From Misgurnus anguillicaudatus (taxonomy: Eukaryota > Chordata > Actinopteri > Cypriniformes > Cobitidae): a stretch of DNA of 64,000 nucleotides. Shown piece after piece: positions 35,183 through 45,681 of this stretch; within the stretch, counting starts at the first letter, position 1, and the number at the start of each line of letters is the position of its first letter. The stretch is from positions 13,312,001 to 13,376,000 of the forward strand of contig NC_073358.2 in the NCBI RefSeq assembly GCF_027580225.2, written 5' to 3'. The position numbers and the translations under genes were made by a program. Under the pieces are notes generated by a model. That model was not told the origin of the DNA, searched no databases, and was given only the letters and a program-made list of their open reading frames with translations.

Positions 35183-35323
35183 CCAAACTAATACTTCTGA
35201 TAGCATCCTCATATTTTTTTTCCAACAGAGCTTTAACACCAAGGCCAAAGTGAGCAACTGAGTTGCCTGGATCTAACTCTGAGAGACGGCTGAAGCAGTG
35301 GAAAGCTTCCTCACTACAGTCAC
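35183..35323 (-). CDS. skic3: skic3 exon D, TPR exon (46 codons)
   Basis: The exon reads DCSEEAFHCFSRLSELDPGN...HFGLGVKALLEKKYEDAIRSISL, a typical TPR helix pair; the family has GLG.KAL..KKYEDA here. The acceptor is gatactgtag before GTGAC, and the donor is TTTGG followed by gtgagtatg, a near-consensus site. Phase is 1 at both ends: the first two bases complete a Gly codon from exon C, and one base is left for exon E. The length of 141 bp equals 2+138+1. TPR repeats stack into a superhelix that binds partner SKI subunits; that role is family knowledge. Confidence 0.92.
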
Positions 35324-35756
35324 CTACAGTATCAAAAAAATTGAAATATAGCTGAAACCAGCAATTACGGGGTCACGCCCAACAATGACACAAATGGCCA
35401 AAAGTGAATTTGAAAAGGCACCTTAAAGCATTAATTTAAAAAAATTCCACAGATATTAGCAAGAACTGCTATTTTTAAATCTCAAAACCACTAGGTTGTG
35501 CTGAGACAAAGCCTTGCCCATGTCAATAAAACAAATGTTTTGCAAAGATACAGCTTCAAAAACATTTTGGCATGTGACGCCCAAAATAGCAGAGGATTGT
35601 TTGACTCGGCATGCCTCAAGGAATTTTCCAAGATGACTGTCATGATTTTGGATCCAAGTTTGCAGTAGTTTTCAGTGAAGTCTTAACCAAACCAAGTTTT
35701 GTAGCGATAGTCAAATGGCGTTAAAAATACTGAACTTAACCCTGAAGAGATCCTTA
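35324..35756. other. Intron sequence, unclassified
   Basis: No gene. Phrases such as GTGACGCCCAAAATAGCAGA hint at an old interspersed repeat. Boundaries not recognised. Confidence 0.35.
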
Positions 35757-36357
35757 GGGCGCACTCACACTATCCAAACCAAACCGCGCTCGGGCGCGTT
35801 TGACCCCCAAAGCCTGGTTTGTTTGACAAGTGTGATCGCTCTGTTCCGCGCCCGGGCGCGGATTGGTTAATCGCGCCACGGCCGGGTTGCAGAGGTGGGC
35901 CGGAGCGCGGTTCACTTGGGATCAGGTGCGGAAGGCTGTGGTGTGAGCGCATTCGCGCCTGAGCGCGATTCAAAAGATGAAGACGTCAGCTGCGCGACCA
36001 CTCACCTTCATCTGCCACCGTAAAAACCTTTTGATGCGCGCAGCGGGGTTACGTGAATGTCCGAGCTGCGCACGTGACAGATCAACAAAGCAATATGATG
36101 ACATGTGAGAAGGCTGTCTTTAATCGCGCACCAAACGACTCCGAATAAAAAACACAGACTTATCATTACGGTGGGTTCCAGTGTTAAGAGAGAGCTTTAC
36201 TTCCTGCTTTTTTCAAAACAATCGCATTTTAATGACGAAAGCGCGCCCGGACTCGGATCGATAAAAAAGTACAGTGTGAGTGCGTGCACCTGGGGGAGTA
36301 GGGAGGGGTGACAATCGCGCTGGGGCATGGTTTGGTTTGGATAATGTGAGTGCGCCC
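35757..36357. mobile_element. 601-bp Harbinger-like MITE, TSD TTA
   Basis: The ends GGGCGCACTCACACTATCC and GGATAATGTGAGTGCGCCC continue inward as CAAACCAAACC/GGTTTGGTTTGG. TTA is at 35754-35756 and 36358-36360. GC-rich interior. The Tc1 relic starts immediately to its right. Confidence 0.82.
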
Positions 36358-36360
36358 TTA

Positions 36361-36911
36361 AAAAAAGAGCATTGAAGATGGGTCGAGGCTGGGTCTTCCA
36401 ACATGACAATGACCCGGAGCACACAGCCAGGAAAACCAAGGAGTGACCCTGTAAGAAGCATATCACGATTCTGGCATGGCCTAGCCAGTCTCCAGACCTA
36501 AACCCAATAGAGAATCTTTGGAGGGAGCACAAACTCCGTGTTTCTCAGTGACAGGCCAGAAACCTGACTGATCTAGAGAAGATCTGTGTGGAGGAGTGGG
36601 TCAAAATGCCTCCGGCAGTGTGTGCAAACCTGATGAAAAACAGGAAACATTTGACCTCTGTAATTGAAAACAAAGGCTACTGTACCAAATATTACCATTG
36701 ATTTTCTCAGGTGATCAAATACTTATTTGCAGCTGTATCATACAAATAAATATTTTAAAAAATCATACATTGTGATTTCTGGATTTTGTTTTTTCAGATT
36801 ATGTCTCACAGTGGACATGCAGCTACAATGACAATTTCAGACCCCTCCATGATTTCTAAGTGGGAGAACTTGCAAAATAGCAGGTTGTTCAAATACTTAT
36901 TTTCCTCACTG
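36361..36911 (+). pseudogene. Tc1 transposase 3' end and right TIR
   Basis: Reads [19 protein letters not shown] then a stop, and [20 protein letters not shown], i.e. the catalytic D...DLNPIE region of a Tc1 (DD34E-type) enzyme with stops and one frame break. The 3' UTR ends AAATACTTATTTTCCTCACTG before TA, the known terminal sequence of a zebrafish-type Tc1. The 5' part is missing. Confidence 0.85.
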
Positions 36912-37039
36912 TATATAAATAAATATGAATATTTTATAAATGCACACATCTTTCAACAACTAATTACTACTCATACATTTACAACAATAAAACATACTTA
37001 ATATATATTAAACGAGATATAGTGTATTTAAAATTAAAT

Positions 37040-39300
37040 TTAAAAATTACCAGGAAATTAACAAGCCTAACTCGAAGAAAAAGCCAAAGAAAAGTAATGA
37101 GTTTTTAACAATGATTTAAAGGATTCCAGAGTTTGGCAAGTTCTGATATGGACTGGCAAGTTGTTCCACAAGTTAGGGGCAGCTACACTGAAGGCTCGAT
37201 CTCACCTCTGATTTTTAGTCTGCTTCTCGGTACATCCAAGAGGGCAAGATTAGCGGATCTTAGCGCTCTAGCCGGGATATGAGCGTACAGAAGCTCTGTT
37301 AAATATAATGGAGCCAGGCCATTTAAGCATTTAAAAGTCAGTAATACAATTTTAAAATCAATCCTATAATGAACAGGGAGCCAGTGGAGGTGACGCAACA
37401 CAGGTGTAATATGGTCCCTCTTCCTCGTTCCTGTCAAGATACGAGCAGCCGCATTCTGGACTAACTGTAGACGCTGAATCGATGACTTATCTAATCCCAC
37501 GTACAACCAGTTACAGTAGTCAAGGCGAGAGGTTATAAGAGCATTTATCACCCTTTCTAGATCTTTAGGATGGAGATATGCCTTTACCTTGGCTATAGTT
37601 CTCAACTGGAAAAACATGATCTGACAGTGGCAGATATTTGTTTATCAAACTTAAATGCACTTACACAACACCAAGACTCCTCAAAGTTGAACAACTGTTT
37701 GAAGCCAAGGGGCCCAAGATAATTTAAATCAAGAGGTTTAGGGTTTCAAAATACTATAATCTCTGTCTTGTCTCCATTTAAATTTAGAAAGTTTAAATTC
37801 ATCTGTGTTTTAAAGGGGGGGTTTAATGGTATTTCAAGCATTCTGACTTATTAACACAGTTATAGAGTTGTTTCCTCATGCTACACGTAGGCAAAGTGTC
37901 AAAAATGCAGTTGGGCGTGTTTCAGAGTATTTCTGTGCCGAATGCACTTCGCCAGGGTTCGTACAAGTTTCGGCTAGTTTTTTTCGATTACGGTTCTAAC
38001 TGACGTTTCAGGGGTTTTTGATACGTATCACTTCTTTATATGGGCTTTCGCCGGAAAACTTCCCCCGGAAAACCCCGCCCAGCCGTCAGTCAGCGGGAGA
38101 CGCTAGAGCTTGCTAACAGCTTATCACGCCACTCAGCTTTGTTTAATTTCAAAAGTCAACAATGGCACAACAAGAAGTGTGTTTTTGGATGTAAGGAGAA
38201 GACATCCAGCCTTATGGAAACAATGGATATAGTTTATTATCCGGATTAGCAGCGGAGTTTTGCGTGTGTGTTTGATGCGGTGGATTTTCAGAACCGGGTC
38301 ATGACGAGTTACACGTGGTAAGTAACACTTCTGTCTTATGTTGGAAATAGGCGCGTGTATATTAAATAAATGACACGAACATGTAGTAAATCATAAGTTA
38401 AAACAGGGTTGTATAGTGTTGCATGACTCGTACTCGCTCCTCCCGTGTTCTAACTCCTCCTTCTTCATTTTTTCGTACGTTATTGGAAAGATTCGGTAAA
38501 GCTAATCTTTCTTTTATAAATCTGATTAAACTAAAGACTCTTCAGAGATATAAAGGATGTCATACTACTCTATAGGTTCTCGAGATTAATATCAGAAATG
38601 CAGAAACAGCGTGTGTTACGTGAGCTTTAATGTCTTTCATACAATCAAACAGGGGATGCAGATTTTTTACGTTCAAGGGCAAATAAATTTGAATGTCATC
38701 TGCATAACAGTGAAAGGAGACCTCGTACCTTTCAAAAATGGAGGCAAGGGGCAGCATATACAAAGAAAAGAAAATAGGGCCTAAGACGGAACCTTGAGGG
38801 ACACCACAGATAAACGGAACCGTCTCAGATAAAAAAATCACTGAGTTGGACAGAGAAGCTCCTGTCAGTTAGATAAGATTGAAACCACCTCAGTGCAACA
38901 CCTTTGATTCCCACACAACTCTCCAAACGTGCCAGGAGAATTGAGTGGTCCACGGTGTCAAAGGCCGCAGTAAGGTCTAAATGCACTAAGACAGCAGAGG
39001 CTCCTGAATCAACAGTTAAAATCAAATCATTAAAAACTATCAACAATGCAGTTTCAGTACTATGACGGGATCTAAAGCCGGACTGGAACTTTTCATAAAT
39101 ATTATTACTAATTAGAAAAGTTTGCAGCTGCATAGAAACTACTTTCTCCAAAACTTTAGAAAGGAAGGACAGTTTTGAAATAGGCCTGAAATTAGAAAGA
39201 ACAGCAGGATTAAGATTTTCCTTTTTTAAAAGCGGTTGCACAAAAGCATGTTTAAAAACTAACGGAACCTGACCAGAGACAAATAGGGGATGCTATCTGA
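37040..39300 (-). pseudogene. Second LINE reverse transcriptase relic (L2-like)
   Basis: Minus-strand RT in two pieces. Upstream (38560-39241): [41 protein letters not shown] and [12 protein letters not shown]. Downstream (37183-37800): LNGDKTEIIVF, FFQLRTIAKVKAYL, SRLDYCNWLYVG, RLQLVQNAAARILTGTRKR and HWLPVHYRIDFK. A family B element (37814-38626) separates the pieces, and stops and frame breaks occur near 38825 and 37747. The endonuclease half is absent, so this is a 5'-truncated or eroded copy. Confidence 0.88.
37814..38626 (+). mobile_element. Family B element copy 2, TTAA TSD, possible THAP remnant
   Basis: It begins AGGGGGGGTTTAATGGT and ends GTTACGTGAGCT, with TTAA on both sides (37810-37813, 38627-38630). 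It breaks the LINE RT at the sequence for CMKDIK. At 38162-38249 it has the same CVFGCKEKTSSLMETMDIV-type reading as copy 1, here in a shifted frame relative to its ATG. Similarity to copy 1 (15654-16441) is high throughout. Confidence 0.8.
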
Positions 39301-39367
39301 GGGACAATTTGTAGGCCGTAGTTTATGCACCACCTCAGATAGGGATAAGATTGATATGGGCTCAAAC

Positions 39368-39371
<4 letters not shown>

Positions 39372-39403
<32 letters not shown>
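39372..39403. repeat. (CA)16 microsatellite
   Basis: Uninterrupted CA dinucleotide run of 32 bases, next to a short AAAGATTAGTTGCGATTAGTTG sequence. Confidence 0.95.
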
Positions 39404-39405
<2 letters not shown>

Positions 39406-39891
39406 TGTAGACAAAAACTTTTATTCTGCAAAAGATTAGTTGCGATTAGTTGTCATGCAGCTCTAATGTTGATATATTTAAAGAACATCATTTTCTAGAA
39501 GGCATTAAACTTTTGTAAAATTAGGCATGGGCCGGTTTCTGGTTTATTTACTTCAGGACATTTACTTCAGGACAGTACTTAAGTACAATTTTGAGGGATC
39601 TGTACTTTACTCGAGTATCATTTTTTAAGGGGGTACTCATGACTTTACTCAAGTACATTTGAGAGGCAAATATTGTACTCTTTACTCCACTACATTTCTA
39701 TCCATGACCACAAGTACCATTTACTTCTATTAAACAAAAAGGAAAAATCTTGGAAACCCTCAATTTGTTGTTTCCCTTTTCTCAAACTTGATTGGATTGT
39801 GCAGGCGCCACTGATTGGGACAGCCTATTAGCAATCACCTTCAGCTTTCCGCCAAAGTCACCATGGTCAGATTTAGATAAGAGACGAAACC

Positions 39892-40203
39892 ATGGACGAA
39901 ACAATGGGTCCATCCCAGGAATGTGCTAACCAGTGGCCCCACTTCGCCAGTCTATTTCAATTTTCTAAACAAGTTAATGATAGTTTTCGCTTTAAGTGTT
40001 TAATGTGTTTACCAAAACAAAACTTCATCACCGCCTACAAAAAAATCAACCCCTTGAGCGGCAAGAATCACTGGTTATCCCGGATAATTGTTGTTCAAAA
40101 TGAATTACTCATCAAAACATCACACTCTTACTTGATCTGGACAAACTCAGCATTACAAGAAAGATTTAAGACTCCAGCTTTGATATTTGACCACTGTTTA
40201 TGA
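39892..40203 (+). pseudogene. hAT transposase BED zinc-finger relic
   Basis: A 103-codon frame: ...WPHFASLFQFSKQ..DSFRFKCLMCLPKQNFITAYKKINPLSGKNH. The aromatic start, C-x2-C and AYK...L-type spacing match the BED fingers at the N-terminus of hAT transposases and ZBED proteins, which bind DNA. The His pair of the finger is not preserved, and the rest of the frame is unrelated sequence. It follows a stretch rich in GTACTTAAGTAC-type hAT edge sequence. Confidence 0.7.
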
Positions 40204-40508
40204 TTAAACTGGTTTGCAGTGACAATATTTTCTTAATTTATGCCAGGAGTGCAAAATAATTATGTTGGCTTGAGTAAAGCCAACATACTTTTGTTGCACT
40301 TAAACTTTTTATTATTATTCTTCCTTTTCTTCTGAGACAAAATTTCTAACTCTAACTCGTCCTAGAGCTTTCAAGCTACAGCCACCAAACTTTGGACAGA
40401 CGTTCGGTCTGATCTGACGAGGTGTGCTATATCTTTTCTAACTGATGGGACCTTCCGAATTCCTAAACGGGGCGCTCAAACACCCCAAATTTTCCATTGA
40501 CTTAACAT

Positions 40509-41352
40509 TAGACCTGTTTGAGTCGTGACTTACTCGGTTCTTTAACCTGGATCTTTAAATTAACTCATGAGTCGCGAGTCTCTAGTGTCATTAACCCGGA
40601 TCAGTTGAGTCCTACTACAATTCAATGTAAAACCATAAACAGCGCCACCACACATACAAACCTCTTTCAACATTATTGATGAGACTTCGCTCGCACTACA
40701 GACCCACTCGTATCCAGCTGAGCTGCGCGAGAACTGACCCGAGATTCTCACTCAGAGCCGGAAACATTGCAAACTCGAGAGACCTGCGAATCTGCTCTGA
40801 CTCGAGAATCTCTCAACTCGTAACCGGCTGGTCCGTAACCGGCTGATCCGTAACCGGCTGATCCGTAACTGGCTGATCCACGCAAACTGTCTCTTCGGCT
40901 CTGGGGGCTACATAAGCAGGACACAGTTTTTTTTCTATATTATTATGCTATTATTATTAGGCCTATTTTTTTTAAATGGTCGACCATACACACCAAACCT
41001 AAAACTTATAAGCATGTTATCTCAGAAGTGAAAGGCTTTTGTTGTGGATTTGCTTTTGAGGAGACTGCAGTCGCTCTATAGATCCACTAACCGGCTCCGG
41101 CTGATCCACGCGAATCAGCCGGTTAGTGGATCTGTAGAGTGAGTCCCATGGTCTGCGAGTCTGCAATGTTTCCGGCTCTGAGAATCTCGAGTAACGTGGA
41201 TCAGCCGGTTACAAGTGGGTCTGTACTGAGTTTCCTTGGCGATTTAGCAATACTGACTCAAGTGATTCAAGTGACTCACACAACCCGGATCACTTTAGTG
41301 AGTGACTCACAATAACCCGGATCCTTAAAAGGAGTCGAGTTTGCCAGGCCTA
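40509..41352. mobile_element. hAT foldback element, TSD CTTAACAT
   Basis: The ends are TAGACCTGTTTGAGTCG and CGAGTTTGCCAGGCCTA. CTTAACAT flanks it exactly (40501-40508, 41353-41360). Large parts of the two halves are inverted copies, for example AGAGCCGGAAACATTGCA and TGCAATGTTTCCGGCTCT. A 15-bp tandem repeat (GTAACCGGCTGATCC) lies at 40820-40879. Confidence 0.88.
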
Positions 41353-41903
41353 CTTAACATTGAGACAAACTTTGACGGGTCATAGCTGCGAGTGAGAAAC
41401 TTGTAGAAACTTTTGGCCTACCACATTTAAGGAGGCTGACAGGCTCTGTAAGAACATACATCACAATGTGGTGTAAGCTGTACCCCTGGGGTGTAAGAGG
41501 CCCCCAAAATTTCCCATTGACTTATAATGGGGCAGGAAACATGCCCATATAAGGGAATAAAAGCATCCCAGATGAAATATCTTCACTAGAGTGCCGTAGA
41601 GACATGGGGGTGGGCTCATTTTACTCAGTCATCCAATCGGTCTCTTAGGATCACCCCAGAGCTATTAAGCCCCGCCCCTAGCAACAATTTTGGGTACCCT
41701 AGCAACATCTCCCATAGACTACCATTAAAAAAATGCCCAGATGGATATCTTTGCAACAGAGTGTCATAGAGACATGGGGGTGGGCTCATTTTACATCCAA
41801 TCAGTCTCTTAGGATTCTTATTGAGGTATTAAACCACGCCCCTAGCAACCAAATATGAGCACCCTAGCAACATAATAAACAAAGCCTTACATATCTGGAT
41901 CTG

Positions 41904-42124
41904 TGGCTGGTTGTATAAACATAGCCGTGACGTTAAGACTACGTCTTAAGAATGATTCTGACTAACTAGCAATTAGTTAGGGCTAATCAGTCTTATTATT
42001 TGGACTTAGAAAGGTAGATTGGTCTAATTTATGTAACATACTTAAAACAGTTATGATCAGTCTTGAAGAAAAAAATTCATGACTAACTTTTAAGACTAGT
42101 CTTAAAGTTTTATGCAACCGGCCA
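41904..42124. mobile_element. 221-bp MITE, TSD CTG
   Basis: The ends are TGGCTGGTTGTATAAA and TTTATGCAACCGGCCA, flanked by CTG (41901-41903, 42125-42127). Internal TTAAGACTA/TAGTCTTAA inverted repeats. A CWG target suggests a Harbinger-type mobiliser, like the MITE at 1369-1579. Confidence 0.75.
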
Positions 42125-42160
42125 CTGAACATCATAGAGACATGGGGGTTGGGTCTTTGG

Positions 42161-42932
42161 GTCATGTTAGCTTCATGCTAGCATCATGCTAAGTCATACT
42201 AGCTTCATGCTAGTTTCATGCTAGCTTTATGCTAATTTCATAATAAATCTTGTTAGCGTCATTCTAAATCATGCTAGCTTCATGTTAAATCTTGTTAGGT
42301 TCACGTTAAATCATGCTAGCATCATGCTAATCATGCTAGCTTCATGCTAAATCATGCTAGCTTCATGCTAAATCATGCTAGTTTCATGTTAAATCTTGTT
42401 AACTTCACGCTAAATCATGTTAGCTTCAAGCTAGCTTCATGCTAACTTCATGCTAATCATGCTAACATCATGCTAACATCATGCTAATCATGCTAACATC
42501 ATGCTAGCTTCATGCTAATCATGTTAGCATCATGCTAGCTTTATGCTAATCATGCTAGCTTAATGTTAATCATACTAACATCATGTTAGCCTCATGCTAA
42601 TCATGTTAACATCATGTTATCATGCTAGCATCATACTAGCTACATGCTAGCTTCATGTTAGTTTCATGGTAATCATGTTAACATCACGCTAGGTTAATGC
42701 TAATCATGCCAATATCATGCTGGCATCATGCTAGCTTCATGCTAATCATGCTAACTTCATGTTAACTTCATGTTAATCATGCTAGCATCATACTAGCTAC
42801 ATGCTAGCTTCATGCTAACATCATGTTAGCCTCATGCTAATCATGTTAACATCATGCTAGGTTCATGCTAATCATGCTAGGTTCATGCTAATATGCTAAT
42901 ATCATGTTAGCATCATGATAGCTTATGCTAAG
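42161..42932. repeat. Degenerate CATGCTAGC-type array, about 770 bp
   Basis: The words CATGCTAGC, TTCATGCTAA and CATCATGCTAA alternate with irregular spacing of 10 to 13 bp over the whole stretch. It is rich in the palindromes GCTAGC and CATG. It lies inside the hairpin-ended repeat. Confidence 0.9.
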
Positions 42933-42976
42933 TTCTCAAACTCTACTCTCAGACTAGGCTTTCTCAAGCCAACATA

Positions 42977-43681
42977 AAGTTTGTTAAGACAAACTTTTCT
43001 ATCTAATCTGTAACGTTCGTTATTTTGAATAGAAATCATCACTCATAAAACATTAATTCTCATCTTCTCCGGTTTATTTGTGCTCAAATACATAAAATAT
43101 AAGGAATCCGCCAGGGCTATTAGTACAATGCTGCACATATTTGGAGAAATAATGATTAATTATTCTGTATGACTTAATATTTTATTTACATGTGATAAGA
43201 TTTCTATTCATTTTCGACTGAATTATGTGATCTGTAGATCTCAGAGCAAACGGAGCGAGATGTGTGTGCTCTTCCTGATTTGCATCAAATTTGACCTCAG
43301 AGCTCTATCATTTGCTGTACAGCTGTCAATCATCTCTGTACTCTGTCCGCCTACGGTTTCAAGGTATACCGAGGTTTGAAACAGTCAAAGTTTCAAAACC
43401 ACTAAAATGTTCTGTTTCCAAGGTATGAGCTGTGTTTATACAAAATTAATTAAATCATTAAGTCATGTGATTGATTTGATGTTTACATTTAATATACATT
43501 ACGAAAATATTATATATTTTTTGAAAGCATATTATAATTTAAAGGATTTGTTTTTACCAGGCATTTGAAAATAACAAATTTTAGTGTTGCAATGGCAATA
43601 CAGCAACACTGTGAAACCATGGTATTTTTGCTAAAGATTATCATACCGTCAGAATCTTATACCCATGCCTAGTGAATATCA
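42977..43681. other. Right part of composite hAT, non-coding
   Basis: Includes GGTATACCGAGGTTTGAAAC near 43361 and ends at the hAT terminus. No ORF with family similarity. Confidence 0.4.
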
Positions 43682-43912
43682 TGAAAAATATAGGCACTGG
43701 CTGGCAACTTTAAAAAAACGATGGCAAGGTAAGAGTTAAACCACAAAATATATAATCAAAAGATGGATGTGTAGTAACTGATATTTTGTACCTTTTTTTT
43801 ACAGCTTTATGATATTGCATTTGTGTGCGAAATTAAATTAGGCCATGAAGCATCTGGAAATATGGTTTTTCATTTCTAAACAGGTTATAAATATTTGTGA
43901 AAATAAGCTGAC

Positions 43913-44021
43913 CTGTTTTCATGTAGTGCTCACAGAGGACCTCTAGAGGGTAGAAGTAGGTTGGATAGAGAAACAGTGTGCCTTCACATATCACTTTTAG
44001 CTTGACAACCTCATGTGGAAG
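43913..44021 (-). CDS. skic3: skic3 exon C (36 codons plus one base)
   Basis: The exon reads LPHEVVKLKVICEG...YPLEVLCEHYMKT, then one base of a split glycine codon. The acceptor is atttctaag before CTTCCA, and the donor is ACAG followed by gtcagc. The YPLEV core and PHE..LK..CEG spacing match vertebrate SKIC3 closely. The exon end is phase 1, which exactly fits the two-base start of the next exon about 8.6 kb away. The sequence TTTCTAAGCTT occurs both here at the acceptor and at the end of exon B, which makes the B-C junction ambiguous by eye. Confidence 0.9.
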
Positions 44022-44137
44022 CTTAGAAATACAGAATAATAAACATTTGATTTGTACCATTAATAACTGTATAGGATAATTAGTGTAGTGTGGTAATAGT
44101 GGTGTACATAATTTAAGAAATAATGCTTTTTGCCAAG

Positions 44138-44236
44138 CTTAGAAAGAAATTTAATGTAATTCTCTGATAGGCTTCTGTGGGCTTCACTGGGTACTTCTAC
44201 AGTCAGTTCCAAAGCTCTCTCAAATGCTAATATCAA
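44138..44236 (-). CDS. skic3: skic3 exon B (33 codons; donor uncertain)
   Basis: The exon reads LILAFERALEL...SENYIKFLSK and follows exon A in phase 0. The acceptor is ccactacag before TTGATA. By comparison with the family (LSK followed by a PHE motif) it should end at 44138, but the bases there are AAG followed by CTTGGC, not GT. The first GT donor in frame is 30 nt further on (exon end 44108, TAT before gtacac). It would add LGKKHYFLNY before exon C, still in phase 0. So the true end is either 44108 or a non-canonical site. The intron to exon C is only 86 or 116 nt. Confidence 0.82.
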
Positions 44237-44630
44237 CTGTAGTGGTATGAAATACAAGAAAACTATGTAAAAATTAACACACCAGATTTGGACAAGTTGG
44301 ACACGTTTCTCATTATTTCCAAGAGCAAAGTTCATACATAGATTGTGCCATGTATATTTTTTAACAAGAAATATATATTTTTGTAATTAAAAACAAGTAC
44401 AAGACTTTCTAACTTGAGTCTAGTACTCAATAAAATATTGGGGACCACAACTAGTAGTACTGAACATTAAAATGGGGGCATTTTAAAACAAAGCATTCAA
44501 AGTGTCTTAATATCTTGCAGTTTAATCAGTGATAATGCATTTTAGATGAATGCTTAAACACAGGATCCTGTGGAATTTACTGTATTTAGGGCAGGGCAAA
44601 ATTCACAAAGTATTTATTATTATGACTGAC

Positions 44631-44774
44631 ATGCTGCTGAGTCTCATTGTCCTGATCCTCCACAGTGCTTTGCAGCACTCTGGTCATCTCCATCCAAAGT
44701 TCCAGCAACTCTAAATTCTGCACTCCCTCTTCACCTTCCTTTACTTGTATTAACTTCTGAAAGACTCTGGCCAC
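44631..44774 (-). CDS. skic3: skic3 exon A (48 codons)
   Basis: The exon reads VARVFQKLI...EDQDNETQQH in phase 0. The 3' splice site is a pyrimidine-rich tract ending cccgcag before GTGGCC. The donor is CAT followed by gtcagt. It corresponds to the vertebrate SKIC3 segment VAR..KLI...EDQ.NETQQ, which lies N-terminal to the first well-conserved TPR block. It is the most 5' exon I can identify. The preceding exon (ending near a KWC.VC..LV-type sequence in the family) is not visible in the remaining 19 kb. The exon lies 192 bp upstream of the outer hAT nest that starts near 44952. Confidence 0.9.
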
Positions 44775-44951
44775 CTGCGGGTGGAAAAGCAACATTTTCA
44801 CACATATAAAGTAACTGCATATAAAACCAAAATTCATAAAATTGCAAAAATCATAATTTAATGTTTCTTTCTGAAGAACTTAATTTCAAATGTAGTAAAA
44901 CAATTGTGATGTCTGTGCCAAATTTCAAGTTAATCTAAGCACGCAAAAGAG
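44775..44951. other. Intron upstream of skic3 exon A
   Basis: Pyrimidine tract and branch region of exon A, then AT-rich DNA. Nothing else recognised. Confidence 0.5.
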
Positions 44952-45193
44952 CCAGTGGTGTCAAAAGTAGGGCTGACTTCTTTAGTCGAGGATTCGACGA
45001 TTCGATTTGGAGAGGTCTGATTCGACTATGAACCTCATAGTCGAATAGTAGGGAAGTGTTATGTAACCAATGAGCAGCAGCACTGAGAAGCTTAACCGCA
45101 ACAACCGCGCTTTTCACGTTAAATTCATATATAGCTATGCCCTTCTTGTTTTTCACATCATATGTACAATAAAGGCAAAATAGAAAGAGTTAA

Positions 45194-45635
45194 AGGAACA
45201 CGCCCACATTTTGGGAGTTTGGCTTGTTCACCGTGTCCTCCGGAGTTGGATGGGTCCATACATGCCTCTCTCGTCTCCGTGCGTGCTGTGGCTCTGTCTG
45301 ACGCGGCCCCCGCTGGCTTGGCTTGGCGCGGGGACTGGAGGTGGGTGGCTTTAGCTGGCGTGCTGCTCCCAATGGGTGGCAGGGTGGCGCGATCATTTTC
45401 CTGTTTGTGTGTTGTGATTTGTGTGGTCAAGCCGTGTACAAATAACAAGGTGGTATGAGACACAGCGATCTTTTAACAGTATACAGTATAACAGTCTTTG
45501 TGCTAAGCTAAGCTAGCGGGGGCTGCGTCAGACAGAGTTACAGCACGCACGGAGATGAGAGAGGTATGTATGGACTTATCTAACTCTGGGGGATACGGTG
45601 AATAAGCTAAATTCCCAAAATGTGGGCGTGTTCCT
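45194..45635. mobile_element. TTAA-flanked MITE (AGGAACACGCCC ends)
   Basis: The ends are AGGAACACGCCCACATTTTG and CAAAATGTGGGCGTGTTCCT, with TTAA at 45190-45193 and 45636-45639. The arms pair for about 140 bp, for example CATGCCTCTCTCGTCTCCG with its inverse. The ORFs on both strands here are mirror images of the same arms and are not genes. Confidence 0.9.
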
Positions 45636-45681
45636 TTAAGAGAGTAACTTGTTTTTCGTACATCTCTATTCAAAATGTAAT

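Larger units (their letters stand above)
40262..42976. repeat. Hairpin-ended complex repeat
   Basis: The left end carries the hairpin ATGTTGGCTT-gagta-AAGCCAACAT. The right end has AGGCTTTCTCAAGCCAACAT. The body has phrases such as CTCGTCCTAGAGCTTTC and GCCCCTAGCAACA, also seen in part at 63140 and 63845, and a long low-complexity array. A related hairpin (AGTTGGCTTTCTCAAGCCAACT) sits at 54109-54130. Class not certain. Confidence 0.45.
39532..43681. mobile_element. Composite hAT element (TAGGCATGGG ends)
   Basis: The left end TAGGCATGGGCCGGTTTCT pairs with the right end AGAATCTTATACCCATGCCTA preceded by ATACCGTC. The site lies in a copy of the CTCTTTCCCCACC repeat, whose intact form reads TTTTGTGAAAATCATG. 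The TSD is therefore GTGAAAAT, mutated on both sides. The interior includes a BED finger relic, a hairpin-ended repeat (40262-42976), a hAT (40509-41352) and a MITE (41904-42124). Confidence 0.7.
6588..44774 (-). other. skic3: skic3 (ttc37) gene span, partial, six exons visible
   Basis: Six minus-strand exons join in phase (0/0/0, then 1/1/1) into a continuous product that follows vertebrate SKIC3/TTC37 from about the VAR..KLI segment to the EEA..L.Q segment. SKIC3 is the tetratricopeptide scaffold of the cytoplasmic SKI complex, which feeds RNA to the exosome for 3'-5' decay. The identity rests on recalled family similarity over about 237 residues, including EDQDNETQQ, YPLEV and AQLKMHR. The 5' exons lie beyond 64000 or were not recognised, and the 3' exons lie before position 1. 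Introns total about 37.5 kb here, dominated by one of 28.1 kb (6713-34842), and are filled with transposons. Apart from one atypical donor, the splice sites are canonical, so I read this as a live gene. Confidence 0.88.
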
